Source: Callaeas wilsoni
Lineage: Eukaryota; Chordata; Aves; Passeriformes; Callaeidae
Assembly: GCA_013398955.1 (NCBI GenBank)
Contig: VWPU01013481.1
Location: 310,001 to 374,000, forward strand
Length of the DNA: 64,000 nt
Direction of reading: 5' to 3'
Part shown: positions 61,372 through 64,000 of the stretch, in pieces
Layout: the number at the start of each line of letters is the position of its first letter
Position numbering within the stretch: position 1 is the first letter of the stretch
Position numbers and translations under genes: made by a program
Notes under the pieces: model-generated
What the model saw: the letters and a program-made list of their open reading frames with translations, nothing else
What the model was told of the DNA's origin: nothing
The model's database searches: none

Positions 61372-64000
61372 CTTAAAAATTAAATTGAGGGGAGGATAGC
61401 AAAGTAAGAAATTAAATTAGGAGTCCACAACTGGAATTAATTTTTTTCCTTTTTGTGTGTTCATCACTCTTCTAAGACAATGTGGGAAGCCTTGTATCCA
61501 CTTAAAAAATTAAAAATTATTCCTACATTAACAGGATGCACAGTTAAATCTAGGCAGCAAAAACTCTCAAACTAAGCATGGCTTCTTTAATGTACAATTT
61601 TTAAGCTTTTTCCTTCACAGCAACATTGGCAAACCCTCACCAAATCACAGAAAGATAGCTGTAACAAGAAACAATTTAAATCTTGAAATTAAAGCATACT
61701 CAGAGAAACCATTGATAATGCTGAAAACAGTAATTAATATTTTTTCCTTTGCACCAAAGACACTGGGTTAATTACAAATTGAATTGTCTGGTCCCAGAAA
61801 AAAAGGTTTCGTTGAAATACGCTGTGCTGCTGCTTTCATTATTTTGACAGTAAACGCAGTTTTACATGGATATTCTCTCAGGCTTAGAAGCACTGTACCT
61901 CTGCAAATCAAATATTTAGCAGGAAAAGATTACACAATAGCCAAGAGATGCAACATTGGAAGTCATAAGTATTTTTGCATGTAATTTGCTTGCCAGAACA
62001 GGGAGCAGACGAGAAAACAGCCAATGTCATTGTTCAGCTTAGGAAACAGGTTATTTGGTAGTTAAATCAAGGGTTCATGGGACATGCACATATGGAAGAG
62101 TACCATCAGCTAAAGAATGCAGATGCTTGCAGAGACAGACAGCAGGGGACTGGGGGATTGTGAAGTTTATACTGATGTCTCAACCGACTGCCCAGACCTA
62201 CAATTTCAAACTTAACATATCAGACCTGGGTATGGGTATGGCAAGGTTCACGTTCTATAAAATCTCCCAAACAAAAGGCAATCATGCAAATCACTTCTTG
62301 TCAATTAATACTGTAACAGTGGCATTTCAGGAACTCACAGGAATGTAACTCAAGTGTGCGAAGTACAGTCACAATCAGAGAAAAAAAAAATGTAAATTAC
62401 ACCTGCCAGTGAAACAACTATTTGTCTACAGCCAACTACAAGAGAAAAAAATGAATCGAATTCTGCTAATCTAAACTGGTACTTTCTGATAAGAGATCTC
62501 GAACAGTGTTTTAGTATTGCCTAAAATGAGTTAAGCCAGAAAAGTTTTTCAGATCTCCCGGGATGACCTTGGGTATAGCAGCCTTTACTATAAGATCTAA
62601 AGCGAAGTCATGCCAGGCATGACTGCAAGTTCTTCCACATGTAATTGATCAGTTTGCAACACCCACCTTTTATCTGTATGTTTGCTCATTGGAACTCAAA
62701 ACACAATTGGACAGTTACAAAAAAAACGAAACACCCTAGCTGATACGATCAGAACTCAAGCTACCTTCATCATTCAGTGCAACTTCAGGCAGGCATTCTC
62801 CTTTCAAGACAAGTACGTTTAGACTTGCTAAAGCTGCACTAACTAATCTGGAAATCACATTTTATATTATATATATATTTCCACCTTTCAGAATGTTTCA
62901 TATTGATTCCTAGTTTTACATTTACACTCACCTTTTACCCTATTTTAAGTTCTATTTGTTTTTCATGTAAATGAGATGTTTTACTAAAATAGTATCACAG
63001 ATGAAAAAGATTTCTACAGATCATACAAATAAGAATATGGGAAACACCTTCAGGGTGGAGAGAAGGAATGTTGAAACCTAGTGGAGTCCTGCGTCCTGCA
63101 CCAAGTTTATGCCACAGAAGAAACAGCAAAGTGAGTTACTAGCCAATCAGGAAAAAAGAACCACCCAGAGAGGTGTGTATCTGAAATTTATTTTACTCAA
63201 TGCTGGGCCAGTACTTCGGTAGAGTCATAGGCAAAGTGTTTCTCTTTTTTTAGGATTTGGTTTTAAAATAATTTGATCTATAGGGAATATACAGCTACCT
63301 TATAAATTAAAAATAATCAAGCGAAACAGGCCAGGCAAGAGCTTATGAAGCACAGTAAGTTTGACATCAGCTGGGAAGAACATGGTAGACGCTCAAGCCT
63401 CCATTCTTCTGCCGGCAGGGAAAAGCACAGACAGATTTGGAGGATTACAGCAACTAGCTATCTCTTGGTTTGAAACACCTTGGAAGACATCATCAATGAA
63501 TCACAGAGCTACCTCACGAAAGCAGGCTTTTTGTGATTGTCAAAAACAAAGGTGGACCTTTGGACCTTGCACTAAATCGTGACGTGCACTGACACGGCTT
63601 AACATACATTTATACCACTTTAGCTCCTACAAGCAGTAAACTCTGTAACCCACTCACTGATACCTTTTCTAAACAAGCGTCTTGGACTCTTTTTTAATAC
63701 ACTGCTGGACAGATTTTGTATGACCGTGTGCGTGTATTTACTAGCAGTAACACTTGGCTTCCTTATTGCACTTGATTTCTCCCTGTGACACCTCCCAGCT
63801 CATCTGTTCGATTGTGCCCCTGCGGGCACTGCTCGTCACACCGCCCTACGCTTCCAATTACCGGGTGTTTCTCGCACTTAAGAGTAGTTTTGATAAGACA
63901 CCACAGGCAAAACCCAAAGCACAAGCGAACCAGAACAGCAGGACACCGCAGGATGTGGGGGTGTTTAAGGCGCACATAGGCCAGCTCGAAGCGGTCTGAC
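61372..64000 (-). other. CCDC107-like gene 5' intron or upstream region
   Basis: Mostly AT-rich with no confident exon. GC and CpG content rise after about 63.8 kb, hinting that the promoter is at or just beyond the right edge. Confidence 0.45.

Overview
This window is vertebrate nuclear DNA, most likely from a bird. It has split genes with GT-AG introns, AT-rich introns, sharply bounded CpG islands, and many fragments of CR1, the dominant LINE of birds and reptiles. I could not fix the species. There is no prokaryotic, plasmid or phage organisation and no CRISPR array.

Three genes lie head to tail on the minus strand. (1) At 4.5-5.1 kb is the first coding exon of KCNC2 (Kv3.2 potassium channel). 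It encodes the cytoplasmic T1 tetramerisation domain and sits in a CpG island running from about 4.4 to 6.75 kb. The transmembrane and pore exons lie beyond the left edge. (2) From 24.9 to 51.1 kb is CAPS2 (calcyphosine-2, an EF-hand protein). I placed 17 coding exons whose splice phases all agree. They give about 557 codons with the stop, lacking only the extreme N-terminus, whose exon I could not settle. Two CpG-rich patches, near 52.0 and 54.0-55.1 kb, are the likely promoter region. (3) From 56.6 to 61.4 kb are five exons of a small single-pass membrane protein of the CCDC107/RIC3 type: a transmembrane segment, a coiled coil, an acidic tail and a basic C-terminal motif. Its first exon is unresolved or lies beyond the right edge.

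KCNC2-CAPS2 adjacency matches the mammalian order as I recall it. The third gene is the least expected neighbour and the best candidate for follow-up.

The rest is intron or intergenic sequence. CR1 pieces occur near 17.0, 18.6, 18.9, 21.6-22.8, 31.7, 33.9-34.7, 37.1, 40.7-41.7, 42.8-43.2 and 50.5 kb. There are also simple repeats, and a 223-bp near-identical tandem duplication around a single N at 47,441 that looks like an assembly join. The 6.8-18.5 kb and 22.8-24.6 kb stretches show no gene I can support. I found no new multi-gene system; the second looks are the CCDC107-like gene, a possible mutually exclusive exon pair in CAPS2, and the duplication with the N.
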